Part shown: piece by piece, positions 56,998 to 64,000 of the stretch
Numbering within the stretch: the stretch's first letter is position 1
Layout: each line of letters starts with the position of its first letter
DNA from: Tepidibacillus decaturensis
GTDB lineage: Bacteria; Bacillota; Bacilli; Tepidibacillales; Tepidibacillaceae
Direction of reading: 5' to 3'
Length of the DNA: 64,000 nucleotides
NCBI RefSeq assembly: GCF_001561915.1
Contig: NZ_LSKU01000001.1
Coordinates: 1,089,216-1,153,215, forward strand
The notes under the pieces: generated by a model
Seen by the model: only the letters and a program-made list of their open reading frames with translations
The model's database searches: none
What the model was told of the DNA's origin: nothing
Position numbers and translations under genes: made by a program

Positions 56998-58575
56998 CTA
57001 TAAGTAATGATAACCAGGTATTGTTAAAAATTCTACAAATTCATGACTTAGTGATAAATGTTTAAACAAATCACTTGCTAACTGATATTTCCCTATTTCA
57101 TATTGATCATGACCAACCATGATCTTAATTTTTTCTAATTCTTCTTCAAGGAATTGATCGAACAACTGCACGTTCACTTTTCTTCCATCATGCAAGATTC
57201 CATTCGGATTGTGAAGCCATTGCCAAACCTGTGCTCGGGAAATTTCTGCTGTTGCAGCATCTTCCATCAAATGATAAATTGGGACAGCCCCTTTTCCGCG
57301 TAACCAAGATTCAAGGTATTGGACACCGACACTAATATTGGTTCGTAGTCCCTGTTCAGTAATATGGCCTTCTGGCACTTGAAGAAGATCTTCAGCTGTG
57401 ATTTGGATATCCTCTAATTTCTTTTCAATTTGATTAGGTTGAGGCATGAAGTGATTAAACACCTCTAGTGCAACTGGAACTAATCCTGGATGGGCTACCC
57501 ATGTTCCATCATGACCATCTCTTGCCTCTCGTTCTTTATCTATACGAACTTTCGCAAATGCATCTTCATTGATTTGAGAGTTATCTTTCACTGGAATATT
57601 GGCTGCCATTCCCCCAATGGCATGAGCATTACGGCGGTGGCTAGTTTTAATAGCTAGTAATGAATAGGAACGCATAAAAGGAACTGTCATGGTGATAACA
57701 CTACGATCTGGTAGAATAAAGTCTGGTTTGTTGCGAAATTTCTTGATAAAGCTAAAAATATAATCCCATCTACCACAGTTAAGACCAGCAGAATGTTCTC
57801 GTAATTCATATAAGATTTCATCCATTTCAAACGCAGCAAAAATCGTTTCGATTAGTACAGTTGCTTTGATCGTTCCCAACGGAATTCCCAGCTCTCGTTG
57901 TGAAAAAATGAACACATCATTCCAAAGACGTGCTTCTAAATGGCTTTCAAGTTTAGGTAGATAAAAATAGGGGCCACTCCCATTAGCGATCAATTGTTTG
58001 GCATTATGAAAAAAATAAAGACCAAAATCAAATAAACTAGCTGAGATCGGTTTGCCATCGAATAATACATGTTTTTCTTCAAGGTGCCATCCTCTTGGGC
58101 GAACAAATAACGTAGCAACTTTTTCGTTTAATTGATAATGTTTACCATCTGGGCTGTCATACGTGATCGTACGGTTAATCGCATCTCGAAGATTCACTTG
58201 TCCTTGTATCATGTTATTCCAACTGGGAGAATTGGCATCTTCAAAATCTGCCATAAAGACATTCGCACCTGAGTTCAATGCATTGATCATCATTTTACGA
58301 TCAACTGGTCCAGTAATTTCTACCCGACGATCTTGAAGATGATCTGGTACAAGTGCAATCGTCCAATCACTATTACGAATCGATTCTGTTTCTGGTAGAA
58401 ATGCAGGCATTACACCATTGTTAATCTGCTCCTGTCTTTCTTCTCTTCTCCGTAAAAGCTTTTCTCTTCTAGCTGAAAATTGTTGCACCAATGATTCAAC
58501 AAAATCAAGTGCTTCCTCTGTTAAAATTTGTGCAAAATCTGGACTGATTTCTCCAATCACTTGAAGCTTTGTCAT
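56998..58575 (-). CDS. aceB: Malate synthase A
   Basis: 525 residues. Motifs: [74 protein letters not shown], and the C-terminal [15 protein letters not shown]. Condenses glyoxylate with acetyl-CoA to malate. ATG 58575 has GAGAGGAG eight to ten bases upstream. With aceA it completes the glyoxylate bypass; the preceding region has palindromic AT-rich sequence (TGTTAT-ATA-ATAACA near 58630-58645) that could be an operator. Confidence 0.97.
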   Translation of the reverse strand: MTKLQVIGEISPDFAQILTEEALDFVESLVQQFSARREKLLRRREERQEQINNGVMPAFLPETESIRNSDWTIALVPDHLQDRRVEITGPVDRKMMINALNSGANVFMADFEDANSPSWNNMIQGQVNLRDAINRTITYDSPDGKHYQLNEKVATLFVRPRGWHLEEKHVLFDGKPISASLFDFGLYFFHNAKQLIANGSGPYFYLPKLESHLEARLWNDVFIFSQRELGIPLGTIKATVLIETIFAAFEMDEILYELREHSAGLNCGRWDYIFSFIKKFRNKPDFILPDRSVITMTVPFMRSYSLLAIKTSHRRNAHAIGGMAANIPVKDNSQINEDAFAKVRIDKEREARDGHDGTWVAHPGLVPVALEVFNHFMPQPNQIEKKLEDIQITAEDLLQVPEGHITEQGLRTNISVGVQYLESWLRGKGAVPIYHLMEDAATAEISRAQVWQWLHNPNGILHDGRKVNVQLFDQFLEEELEKIKIMVGHDQYEIGKYQLASDLFKHLSLSHEFVEFLTIPGYHYL

Positions 58576-58703
58576 TTTTGATAATCTCCTCTCTGTTACA
58601 TTTGTTATATTACAATAGATCATTATGTTAGTGTTATTATATAACAGATAAAACAAAAAAGGAACAATTTATTTCTAAATTTTTAGATAATATTTTATGA
58701 ACT

Positions 58704-58736
58704 AAAAAGACTCAAAGCACATATACGCTTTGAGTC
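58704..58736 (-). terminator. Terminator-like hairpin
   Basis: GACTCAAAGC/GCTTTGAGTC 10-bp stem followed by TTTTTAG on the minus strand. It overlaps the end of a membrane-protein fragment. Confidence 0.75.
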
Positions 58737-58914
58737 ACTTTTGTGGCTTTCAAACTGTACCCACTAAACCATTTATCTATAAAGGATAAGAAAACGAATG
58801 TAATGGCTAATGAGTAAATTGCGATAAGTAAAGTGCAAATAACATCAAATAACGGAAAATTAAATGCAATATGCAAAAGTAATAAAATTAAATAAATTAG
58901 GATTATTCGTTTTT
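58712..58914 (-). pseudogene. Membrane-protein C-terminal fragment
   Basis: About 66 open codons without a start: LIYLILLLHIAFNFPLFDVI, then LAITFVFLSFIDKWFSGYSL and a stop at the terminator hairpin. Two hydrophobic helices are visible. I do not recognise the family. The presence of its own terminator suggests the tail of a once-complete gene. Confidence 0.35.
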
Positions 58915-59024
58915 ATGAACATCTATATTAAACAAAAATATTGATGAAGGGGATTATTCTTTCATATAATGAACATGTTTGTGATTACTTATCTTTACTA
59001 AGACAAAGCGTTGAGGTGATTAAA

Positions 59025-59147
59025 TTGAATCATTTTTTTAAACTTCAGGAACGGGGTACAACCGTTTCTACAGAATTTTTAGCAGGGTTAACTACATATT
59101 TGACAATGGTATATATTGTTATCGTGAATCCTGCCATCTTGGGGTAA
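59025..59147 (+). pseudogene. N-terminal fragment of an NCS2 purine permease (AzgA/PbuG type)
   Basis: Starts at TTG 59025 with GAGGTGA upstream and reads NHFFKLQERGTTVSTEFLAG followed by LTTYLTMVYIVIVNPAILG, the conserved N-terminus of adenine/guanine permeases. It stops after 40 residues and the other roughly 390 are absent. A relic. Confidence 0.8.
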
Positions 59148-59692
59148 TACCAGCGAAGCTGTTACCACCCGCAAACTATTGGCATAATATGTATTTTTAA
59201 TTCACCCATGCTATCATAAAAATATTGAGTAACTAGGAAGTGTTGAAAAAATTAATTTAACACAGATTTTAGCTAGATAATAAAAATATGCTTCCTTAAT
59301 CTTCCACTTAACCGCTCTTAATTAACTCTATCACAAATTAAGTCTTTTCTCTTATTTCACGACAATGTAAATTAACTAAAAAAGAAAGATTTAGTGTAAA
59401 AAGAATCGTAAAAAAAGTCGATAAGGACTGCCCTCGGGTATTGCTAATACGGTTTTTAGATTTCTCCGGAAGCCTGGACACAAATTATTGTTCGTATTCG
59501 CCCTTGAAAGTAGCAAAAAATCCCTATCATGAAAGAAAGGAATGAAATTAAACGATATATAGCAGCCAAAGAGAATGAACTCCCAGCTGCTATATAAATC
59601 GAGCATTATTTTTGTGTTTCGCTAAATAAGGAATTCATTGTTGCATAGTACACTAGAGGAATTCTTGATGGAAAATACCAATTTATCTCTAT
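59148..59692. other. Gene-free stretch with one hairpin
   Basis: No gene is recognised. The only clear structure is an 11-bp perfect inverted repeat TATATAGCAGC/GCTGCTATATA at about 59557-59597 without a good T-run. The stretch lies between a truncated permease and the matrixin operon and is probably decayed sequence. Confidence 0.4.
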
Positions 59693-60289
59693 CTACTCAC
59701 CATTTTTTTCCAAATCTTCTTTTGATAATTGTCCTCTATTATTGTAATTATCTTTATTTTTTAATGCCTCTGGAATTATTTCATATTTATAAGCAGAAGC
59801 AAACTCCTTTATTAACTGTGCCTTTTGCGCCTCATCATCAATCTTTAGATCGCCGAACTTGTTAATAAGAGTATGCCAATCCTGAGATTCAAGATACCTT
59901 GTCGCAAAAAGATATGTTTCACCAGGAACCAATAATTCATCTTCGTTATATATTAGCAAATATTTCTTTCCCTCTTTTTCATAAAATCCTCCCTGTTGAT
60001 TAACAGTTACATTTCCATTTAAGTTCCCCTTAATATTTTGAAGGACTTTCACTGAAAATTGAGTTTCGGGTGTACCATCTAATGATTTTTGATCAGTCTC
60101 TTCAATAACTTTTCCAACAAAAACATTATGTGAAGCACCAACTAATTTCCGCTTATCGGTAAAATCATCAATGTAATTGTTATGCCCGTTAATAACTTGA
60201 ACATCATCGTCACCACTGACATTTATACCAATGAAGCCGGCAACGAAAATAAACATTACAGCCAAACTCATATATAGATATTTCCTCAC
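59693..60289 (-). CDS. Exported protein with NTR/TIMP-like sequence pattern, partner of the matrixin
   Basis: 198 residues from GTG 60289 (GAGGTGA upstream). One N-terminal hydrophobic segment (YMSLAVMFIFVAGFIGI) acts as signal or anchor; no lipobox. The mature part reads VGASHNVFVGKVIEETDQKS, QFSVKVLQNIKGN, VTVNQQGGFY and GETYLFATRYLESQDWHTL. The spacing of VFVGKV, FxVxxxxKG and GxxYLFA strands is that of netrin-like/TIMP-like OB-fold domains, here without cysteines. That fold call is inference. It begins 25 bases after the matrixin gene in the same operon, so a role as inhibitor, chaperone or substrate-binding partner of the protease is plausible. Its tail is charged and helical. Confidence 0.75.
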   Translation of the reverse strand: MRKYLYMSLAVMFIFVAGFIGINVSGDDDVQVINGHNNYIDDFTDKRKLVGASHNVFVGKVIEETDQKSLDGTPETQFSVKVLQNIKGNLNGNVTVNQQGGFYEKEGKKYLLIYNEDELLVPGETYLFATRYLESQDWHTLINKFGDLKIDDEAQKAQLIKEFASAYKYEIIPEALKNKDNYNNRGQLSKEDLEKNGE

Positions 60290-60313
60290 TTGATTCACCT
60301 CGTTTTTAGATTT

Positions 60314-60814
60314 TTAGTTACCCCATAAAGAGTTATAGTCTTCTTTATCATGGGTACCTAGTTCAGTATAGCTATGGAACCCTGATCTCATGACATTATC
60401 AACTAAATCATGATGATCAATCCCTAAGGCGTGTCCGAGTTCATGTAAAGCAGTGTGCTTCCTTTGTTCAGGAGAAAAATCATAGAAATAATAATCATTG
60501 TACTTAATTAGGTCTGAATCATTAGACCACCAAGAATATTGCCCACTCCAAGTAACATCATCACGATTAACATCTGTAAATGAAAGATCTTCGATAACCC
60601 ACGCACTATCAGGAGCTATATTAATAATCCCCATGTCATTCCATTTAGTAATTGAATGATCCCTAGTTACTGTCCATCCCGTTGTTCCTTTAGCATCTCC
60701 CCAGCGAATTTCCGAACCGTCAACTGAACTGTACCCTTGATCATGAGCGAATACAGCAGAAGGTGTGATGGCTATTAAAAACGCTAAACCCAATAAAAAT
60801 AAAATCTTTTTCAT
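60314..60814 (-). CDS. Secreted matrixin-like zinc metalloprotease
   Basis: 166 residues from ATG 60814 (AAGGAGATG upstream). Signal peptide MKKILFLLGLAFLIAITPSA ending VFA, then a compact catalytic domain with the metzincin zinc motif HELGHALGIDHHD (three His and the catalytic Glu) and a Met-turn in DNVMRSG. No propeptide cysteine switch is visible and the domain is close to the minimal matrixin size. It should be an extracellular protease; substrate unknown. It is the first gene of a two-gene operon and has a class-I c-di-GMP riboswitch about 410 bases upstream on the same strand. A decayed paralogue lies at 33.9-34.3 kb. Confidence 0.88.
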   Translation of the reverse strand: MKKILFLLGLAFLIAITPSAVFAHDQGYSSVDGSEIRWGDAKGTTGWTVTRDHSITKWNDMGIINIAPDSAWVIEDLSFTDVNRDDVTWSGQYSWWSNDSDLIKYNDYYFYDFSPEQRKHTALHELGHALGIDHHDLVDNVMRSGFHSYTELGTHDKEDYNSLWGN

Positions 60815-61190
60815 TTCGCATCTCCTTTTCATGAATATAATTGAGCAGAATAGATCCAAATACTTTCAGACGATGCAAGTAATATTATGAATACAAAAGA
60901 CCCCTCCTGTTTTTGCTGATTGACCACTTTTCTTTATTGCCAAAGTTACCGTGATGTTTTAATATTAATTTGGACATGGCTTTGATCAATAAAAGAAATG
61001 GTCATGCTGGGCCGTTTCCAATAGCGTCCTCGAAAAGTAGATTGGTTTCGGCTCATTTATTGTAAATAGGAGAGCCATATCATCGCTCTCCCATTTAACA
61101 ATCTAGTCCCAATAGCAAATCATCCTGTCTATAACTTTGACGTTATAAGTCTTGAAAAAGTTCCTTTCCCCTTTTACAAACTTCAATAAC
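60815..61190 (-). other. Leader between the c-di-GMP riboswitch and the matrixin gene
   Basis: About 375 bases. They contain a hairpin GGGAGAGC/GCTCTCC at about 61068-61095 and a 36-codon open frame (60946-61056, starting MSRNQSTFRGRYW) without a ribosome site. No convincing second promoter is seen. The stretch may be an unusually long leader or a scar of a lost gene. Confidence 0.4.
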
Positions 61191-61218
61191 AAAATGCTAC
61201 CCGAATAGGATAGCATTT
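61191..61218 (-). terminator. Terminator of the c-di-GMP riboswitch
   Basis: AAATGCTA-CC pairs with GG-TAGCATTT and is followed by TTGTTATT on the minus strand, directly after the aptamer. Confidence 0.75.
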
Positions 61219-61227
61219 CTCTCCAAC

Positions 61228-61304
61228 TCGGCAACCTGTCAACCATAGCATAAAATGCCTTAGGTCATGGCTTTGCGTCCCAACGTTTCCGAAGGTTTGC
61301 CCTT
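61228..61304 (-). promoter_or_regulatory. Cyclic-di-GMP-I riboswitch (GEMM-I)
   Basis: The minus strand has the class-I aptamer blocks in order: GGGCAAACC, a GGAAAC tetraloop-type turn, GGGACGCAAAGCC, ACCTAAG (tetraloop receptor), then ATGGTTGACAGGTTGCC closing the aptamer. A terminator hairpin follows at once, so the switch probably works by transcription termination. The downstream genes on this strand are the matrixin and its partner. Confidence 0.92.
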
Positions 61305-61341
61305 AACTTTATTATTTTTTCAATATTTTAAACTTTATTTT

Positions 61342-61371
61342 ATTATAAGGAAAAAACATCCAGTTTGTCCA
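61342..61371 (-). promoter_or_regulatory. Promoter of the riboswitch transcript
   Basis: TGGACA (61366-61371), 18 bases, TATAAT (61342-61347) on the minus strand; the start would be near 61335, about 30 bases before the aptamer. Confidence 0.7.
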
Positions 61372-61555
61372 CAGTGAAACTTGACTAACTTTGTCGAATG
61401 CAATTCTTTTTACTAGAATTTCCATCAATCTCTTATTTTAAGACTATCAAATAGAAGATAATCTTGTGTTTAACCTCAACAATCTTTAATTTTCTTTTTG
61501 AGTTGATCCGCATAAGAAGGATTTACTTCTGCATTTCCGACCTTGCTATAATTCT

Positions 61556-61702
61556 TCATTCACTTGCATTTAACAATTTAAGAGGATTCGTAGAAACAAT
61601 AATATTGGAACCAACGAATACTTTGAGCACATTATGTTTTCGCTCAGTCCACATTTCCTCCCGGATTTGTTCCAGATCGTCTAGTAATATTTCTTCTGTC
61701 AT
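61556..61702 (-). CDS. Small open frame, 48 residues
   Basis: Starts MTEEILLDDLEQIREEMW and ends NPLKLLNASE. AAAAGGA directly precedes the ATG and AAGGAGG lies further upstream. After its stop another frame continues with NAEVNPSYADQLKKKIKD, so it may be the 5-prime part of a frameshifted gene. It lies divergent from the Tn3 transposase, where a recombinase or accessory gene would be expected, but I recognise no family. Confidence 0.35.
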   Translation of the reverse strand: MTEEILLDDLEQIREEMWTERKHNVLKVFVGSNIIVSTNPLKLLNASE

Positions 61703-61913
61703 TCCTTTTCTTGTGCCTCCTTGCTAAAGTGGCCATTATTGAAGGATCGGAAAAAATGTAATTACAAAATCGAGTATAGTGAATATTTACGTATTGCTTT
61801 TATCCTTTTGAACCAACTCTAGAAACTTCCATATTCATAAGGAACCTCCCTCTCATTTTACTTACTTTCTATAGATTTCAATACATCATGACATAATAAA
61901 TGCCTTAACAATG

Positions 61914-62035
61914 AAGTTCCGAAAAATAATTTGTAAATGGAACTTGGATAGTATTTCATCTTATATTGTTTAAAACAGTAGGCTCATATATACTAGTTTT
62001 AACTATAATGTTCCGATACTCATCATTTTAGGAAC
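61914..62035. repeat. Two related inverted repeats upstream of the Tn3 transposase (possible resolution site)
   Basis: First repeat: AAGTTCC (61914-61920) and GGAACTT (61939-61945). Second: GTTCC (62010-62014) and GGAAC (62031-62035). Both left arms continue GTTCCGA. Such paired motifs in the divergent region of Tn3-family transposons are typical of recombinase core sites, but this is inference. Confidence 0.45.
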
Positions 62036-62062
62036 TTTTAATTTTAGAGAGGATGTGATGCA

Positions 62063-64000
62063 ATGAAGAGGAACTGGGAACTTGATGAACTCATTGAGCA
62101 TTTCACGATATTACCCGATGAGATGAAGGTGGTTGAAAACAAAAAAGGGGAAACGAGACTTGGGTTTGCTGTACTGCTAAAGTTTTTTCAAAACGAAGCA
62201 AGATTTCCCAATCATAAGTATGAAGTTCCAAAATCAATTATTGCGTATATTGCGAAGCAGGTTTTTGTGGAACCTGAACTCTACACTAGATACGATTGGA
62301 ATTCAAGATCAATTACATATCATCGATCACAAGTCAGAGAATACTTTGGATTTAGAGAAGCTACTGTTCAAGATGCTGAAGAGATGTCCAACTGGCTCTG
62401 TCAGCATGTTCTATATCATAATCATGACGTAGATCATGTAGAAGCACAAGTGTATGCTCGATTTCGTGAGCTACATATCGAACCGTCGTCACCTGAACGA
62501 GTGGAACGATTGGTTCGCTCTGCGATCCGTTCCTATGAAAACCGCTTTTTTCAGAAAACCTTTGAAAAGATCCCTCAAACCTCTTTAGAAAAGTTAGATG
62601 CCTTAATTGATAGTATTGCCGACTTAGAAGTAGATATAGATGAACCTAATGAATCTGGAAATGATCAACTAACCTTTCATGAGTTAAAATCGGATCCTGG
62701 ACGTCCTGGATTAGAAAGTGTGTTCAAAGAGTTAAATAAGCTTCGAACCATTCGAAATTTACAGCTTCCAACTGATTTATTTAAAGACGTTCCACAAAAG
62801 GTCATTAAAAAATACCGACAGAGAACAGCTACAGAAGATCTTCGTGAGTTAAGACGCCATCCTGAACCGATTCGCTATACCCTTCTTTCCTCTTTCTTTT
62901 GGCAACGTAGCTTAGAGATTACAGATAATTTAGTAGAACTCTTGATTCAAATCATTCACCGAATTGGTGTACGAGCTGAACGAAAAGTACAAAAAGAGAT
63001 ACTGAATGATTTAAGACGAGTTAGTGGCAAAACTTCGATCCTTTTCAATATGGCCGAGACAGCATTAAATCACCCTGATGGTCTAATTAAGGAAGTTTTA
63101 TACCCTGTTGTTAGCGAGCAAACCTTGAGAGATTTAGTCAAAGAATTTAAACATACAGGACCTGCCTACCGAGAGAAAATCCATACCGTAATCAGAGCGT
63201 CTTATGGCAGCCATTATCGACGAATGGTTCCGGAAATATTAAATATACTTGATTTTCGCTCGAATAATGAGGTTCACCGCCCGGTGATCGAAGCTTTGGA
63301 ACTGATCAAGAAGTACGCAAATACAGGACTTCATTATTTTTCTATGACCGATAATATCCCCAATGATGGTGTCATTCGCTCTGTAAATAAAGATATTATT
63401 ATCGAAAAGGATGACAAAGGGCAAGAAAGAATTAATCGGATTAACTATGAAATTAGTGCCCTTCAAGCACTCCGTGATAAACTCCGGTGTAAAGAGATCT
63501 GGGTGGTTGGTGCTAACCGTTACCGGAACCCTGATGAGGATTTACCTGCTGATTTTGAACAGCGTCGAGAAGAAAATTATAAGGCATTGAAACAACCACT
63601 TGATGCAGACTCTTTTGTTGATGCTTTAAAACAAAAACTGAGTCAGTCACTCGAACGTTTGGATGCTAATATGCCTAGAAATCCAAAAGTGAGAATTACG
63701 AGCAAAGGAAACGGATGGATATCTCTGTCTCCGATCGAAGCACAACCTGAACCTATGAATTTATCACGACTCAAAGGAGAGGTCATGCGACGCTGGCCTA
63801 TGACAAGTTTATTAGATATTTTAAAAGAAACGGATTTACGTATAAACTTTACAGATCACTTTAAGACGGCTGGTGTTCGTGAAACATTAGATCGTGCAAC
63901 CTTACAAAAGCGCATGATTCTTGCTCTTTATGGATTGGGAACGAATACAGGACTTAAACGAGTATCCGCAGGCGATCACGGAGAATCCTATAAAAACTTA
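62063..64000 (+). CDS. Tn3-family transposase, 5-prime part (runs off the window)
   Basis: 646 open codons without interruption, from ATG 62063 with GAGAGGATG upstream; no stop before the window ends. N-terminal DUF4158-type domain (KRNWELDELIEHFTILPDEM, KSIIAYIAKQVFVEPELYTR), followed by the Tn3 core start (IVVGANRYRNPDEDLPADF-like VVGANRYRNPDEDLP, DLRINFTDHFKTAGVRETLD, ILALYGLGTNTGLKR). Full-length relatives have about 960-1010 residues, so roughly 340 remain outside. Catalytic residues partly lie beyond the edge. It appears intact, unlike the Tn3 fragment at 33.6 kb, so it could be an active element. Confidence 0.92.
   Translation, partial: MKRNWELDELIEHFTILPDEMKVVENKKGETRLGFAVLLKFFQNEARFPNHKYEVPKSIIAYIAKQVFVEPELYTRYDWNSRSITYHRSQVREYFGFREATVQDAEEMSNWLCQHVLYHNHDVDHVEAQVYARFRELHIEPSSPERVERLVRSAIRSYENRFFQKTFEKIPQTSLEKLDALIDSIADLEVDIDEPNESGNDQLTFHELKSDPGRPGLESVFKELNKLRTIRNLQLPTDLFKDVPQKVIKKYRQRTATEDLRELRRHPEPIRYTLLSSFFWQRSLEITDNLVELLIQIIHRIGVRAERKVQKEILNDLRRVSGKTSILFNMAETALNHPDGLIKEVLYPVVSEQTLRDLVKEFKHTGPAYREKIHTVIRASYGSHYRRMVPEILNILDFRSNNEVHRPVIEALELIKKYANTGLHYFSMTDNIPNDGVIRSVNKDIIIEKDDKGQERINRINYEISALQALRDKLRCKEIWVVGANRYRNPDEDLPADFEQRREENYKALKQPLDADSFVDALKQKLSQSLERLDANMPRNPKVRITSKGNGWISLSPIEAQPEPMNLSRLKGEVMRRWPMTSLLDILKETDLRINFTDHFKTAGVRETLDRATLQKRMILALYGLGTNTGLKRVSAGDHGESYKNL

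Noticed and set aside
58930-59024. Purine riboswitch before the purine permease fragment
   Set aside because: The conserved purine aptamer loops are not found; only a ribosome site is present.

Overview
The window is a low-GC chromosomal segment of a Gram-positive, very probably Bacillales-type (endospore-forming) bacterium. The evidence is strong AGGAGG-type ribosome binding sites, frequent TTG and GTG starts, CcpA-type cre boxes, and Bacillales-style genes (LipL, DUF2225, an ABC-F protein of YfmM size, a glgBCDAP operon, a DUF2935-like protein). Seleno-formate dehydrogenase, LL-diaminopimelate aminotransferase-like and maltose phosphorylase-like genes would suit a thermophilic or anaerobic-capable lineage such as Tepidibacillus or Vulcanibacillus, but that placement is a guess.

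Layout. 0-2 kb: TPP riboswitch, attenuator and thiS, then a broken ISLre2 transposase. 2-9 kb: recQ, GrpB-like protein, PNPOx-like flavoprotein, Cu/Zn SOD, an unassigned structured RNA candidate, YbjQ, and a sulfur operon (SQR-like, DsrC/TusE-like, DsrE-like). 9-16 kb: ABC-F protein, speD, YhdH/YhfP-type reductase, and an MFS exporter behind a leader-peptide attenuator. 16-26 kb: GH65 maltose phosphorylase with a cre site, MASE3-PAS histidine kinase, aminotransferase, rarD, nfo. 26-32 kb: NAD-linked formate dehydrogenase (NuoE-like, NuoF-like, FdhA-like) whose catalytic subunit is read through an in-frame TGA as selenocysteine. 32-34.6 kb: trpS, then a graveyard of gene fragments (hutH, Tn3 transposase, matrixin, lipoprotein). 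34.7-42.8 kb: pyruvate dehydrogenase operon, esterase, lipL, RNase Z, YajQ. 42.8-55.5 kb: rRNA methyltransferase, cold-shock gene, Fpg-like glycosylase and a complete glycogen operon (glgB-C-D-A-P plus a GH13 enzyme). 55.6-58.6 kb: glyoxylate shunt (aceB-aceA). 58.7-62 kb: fragments, a secreted matrixin metalloprotease with an exported partner, and upstream of them a class-I cyclic-di-GMP riboswitch. 62 kb to the end: a Tn3-family transposase running off the window.

Metabolic logic: starch/glycogen turnover, pyruvate to acetyl-CoA (with lipoyl transfer), glyoxylate shunt, formate oxidation to NADH, and sulfide oxidation with persulfide carriers.

Most interesting: (1) a c-di-GMP riboswitch upstream of a secreted matrixin and a neighbour whose sequence pattern recalls NTR/TIMP-like OB folds; (2) a selenocysteine formate dehydrogenase with a textbook bacterial SECIS hairpin, easily mis-annotated as two genes; (3) a three-segment ribosome-mediated attenuator before an MFS pump; (4) a cautionary pattern: five otherwise intact genes (pdhA, rnz, glgB, a GH13 gene, the MFS gene) are each broken by one missing A in an A-run, which looks like systematic sequence error or recent homopolymer decay.
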